Source of the DNA: Roseovarius sp. UBA6167 | Lineage (GTDB): Bacteria > Pseudomonadota > Alphaproteobacteria > Rhodobacterales > Rhodobacteraceae | NCBI GenBank assembly: GCA_002428225.1 | Contig: DIUD01000050.1 | Location: 49,372 to 60,869 of the forward strand | DNA length: 11,498 bases | Direction: 5' to 3' | Part shown: piece by piece, positions 10,816 to 11,498 of the stretch | Layout: each line of letters starts with the position of its first letter | Position numbering within the stretch: position 1 is the first letter of the stretch | Translations under genes and position numbers: made by a program | The notes under the pieces: generated by a model | Seen by the model: the letters and a program-made list of their open reading frames with translations, nothing else | Databases searched by the model: none | What the model was told of the DNA's origin: nothing

Positions 10816-10964
10816 TATTTTTTCTCTAATATGCTGGTTTTATTTTGGAAATGTGTCCAAGTGCGCCTGGCGTATCCTCCTGATTATACACCCTTTGTCG
10901 CCTGCTTATCGGTTTTCACAGCACATTGTCGGGCGTGCAAACCGCCCGAGCCGTGAAGGCTGAG
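10816..10964. other. AT-rich spacer after tRNA-Leu
   Basis: No gene is seen. A run of T (ATTTTTTCTC, about 10818-10825) begins 2 bases after the tRNA CCA and is a likely termination signal, although no hairpin other than the tRNA itself precedes it. Farther on, TCGGGCG (10929-10935) and CGCCCGA (10943-10949) form a 7-bp hairpin with a 7-base loop, just outside the IS256 remnant. The first 100 bases are notably AT-richer than the flanking chromosome. Confidence 0.5.
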
Positions 10965-11225
10965 GATAGTGTCCCTGGGCGTGGTGCGATTTGTTCTCCG
11001 GCTGGATCTTGAGCCGGTTTACAGGGCGGCGATCTTCGCCGGGTCCATGGTGTTATCCTCGCAGATGGTGGCGACGGTTTCCAGCGTCATGTAGCGGCGT
11101 GTGACCGCCCACTCGTCATTCTGCTCCAGCATCAGCGCACCGACGAGGCGTTTGATCGCTGGCTCGTTGGGGAAAATGCCGACGACATTGGTGCGGCGTT
11201 TGATCTCGTTGTTGAGGCGCTCACG
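10965..11225 (-). mobile_element. 3' remnant of an IS256-family insertion sequence (transposase C-terminus)
   Basis: On -, from about 11225 to the stop at 11019, the frame encodes the last 65-70 residues of an IS256-type mutator transposase: RERLNNEIKRRTNVVGIFPN, then EPAIKRLVGALMLEQNDEWA and RRYMTLETVA. This is the conserved C-terminal part, after the last catalytic Glu region. Upstream the frame stays open but no longer resembles the family, so the catalytic domain is gone. After the stop, a segment on - reading GCCCAGGGACACTATC (10980-10965) resembles the terminal repeat of related elements, which would mark the IS right end. The other end and any target duplication are absent. The element is inactive. 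Confidence 0.8.
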
Positions 11226-11422
11226 CACGCCCATCTGATTGAGATTTCCCGCACGGTGGCCTTGGGCGCGCAGGGGTCTTCCAGAGCGATTTCCAGGGCG
11301 GGCCGCCTGACGAAAGCGACGATCCGAAACGGCAAGGTGACATGCGCTCCGCCCCGGAGGGGGCGCAAGCCCGGGCGCGCACCCCAAGCGATCCATGACC
11401 TGAAAGACAACTGCGCCCGGCG
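11226..11422. other. Unassigned sequence between IS256 remnant and histidine kinase
   Basis: About 197 bases with no recognised gene. A small hairpin on both strands, CTCCG/CGGAG with a 3-base loop (11347-11359), lies next to GC-rich imperfect inverted repeats (11360-11385). It is 65-75 bases beyond the kinase stop and could end its transcript, but has no T run. On - one frame reads VTLPFRIVAFVRRPALEIA, which I do not recognise; it may be a remnant of DNA displaced by the IS. Confidence 0.4.
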
Positions 11423-11498
11423 CTACCGGGCAATCTCGACCTCGGCGCAAAGCCCGCCCAGCCGCGCGCTTTCCCCCAGCCGCAGCGTGCCGCCATGG
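11423..11498 (-). CDS. C-terminal end of a sensor histidine kinase (partial)
   Basis: Only the last 24 codons and the stop (TAG at 11425-11423) are in the window; the rest lies beyond the right edge. They read HGGTLRLGESARLGGL followed by CAEVEIAR. This is the usual ending of the HATPase_c domain in two-component sensor kinases, where a HGG(T/S)L strand follows the GLGL ATP-lid box and a final strand of alternating hydrophobic residues closes the domain. The signal sensed and the partner regulator cannot be told. A longer frame overlapping on the same strand has an unconserved sequence and is a shadow. Confidence 0.7.
   Translation of the reverse strand, partial: HGGTLRLGESARLGGLCAEVEIAR

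Overview
The window looks like chromosomal DNA of an alphaproteobacterium, most likely a Rhodobacteraceae (Roseobacter-group) species. Support comes from high GC, the gltD-gltB gene order, a membrane-bound ferritin MbfA, and two complete tRNAs with encoded CCA. This placement is from recall of the families; no search was run. Most of the window is ordinary housekeeping chromosome. The ends are scarred by old mobile elements. I found no new multi-gene system.

Layout. (1) 1-1178 is an eroded accessory patch. It opens with the last 23 bases of a tRNA on + (tRNA-Leu-like). A fragment of an IS21-family transposase (IstA) follows on +. It abuts a broken gene on - for a membrane-anchored SH3-domain protein, which has both a frameshift and a missing 3' end. 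(2) tRNA-Glu(UUC) lies on - at 1179-1253. (3) mbfA (ferritin-like domain fused to a VIT1/CCC1 membrane domain) is on + at 1502-2479. (4) Convergent to it are the two NADPH-dependent glutamate synthase genes on -: gltD (8580 to 7147), then gltB (7061 to 2529), with an 85-base gap holding a strong hairpin. (5) An AT-rich divergent promoter region of about 220 bases separates gltD from uppP (+, 8798-9601). (6) uppP converges, 3 bases apart, on a gene for an atypical SDR of the complex I NDUFA9 family (-, 9605-10585). (7) tRNA-Leu(CAG) on + has a good sigma70-type promoter. (8) The right end holds the 3' remnant of an IS256-family transposase on - and the last 24 codons of a sensor histidine kinase on -.

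Function. GltD and GltB form glutamate synthase: GltD passes NADPH electrons to GltB, which makes glutamate from glutamine and 2-oxoglutarate. MbfA handles iron at the inner membrane. UppP recycles the undecaprenyl lipid carrier for cell-wall synthesis. The NDUFA9-like protein is probably linked to respiratory complex I or quinone chemistry. These loci are not functionally linked beyond being neighbours. The two flanking zones, each beside a tRNA, record insertion-sequence activity and gene decay.
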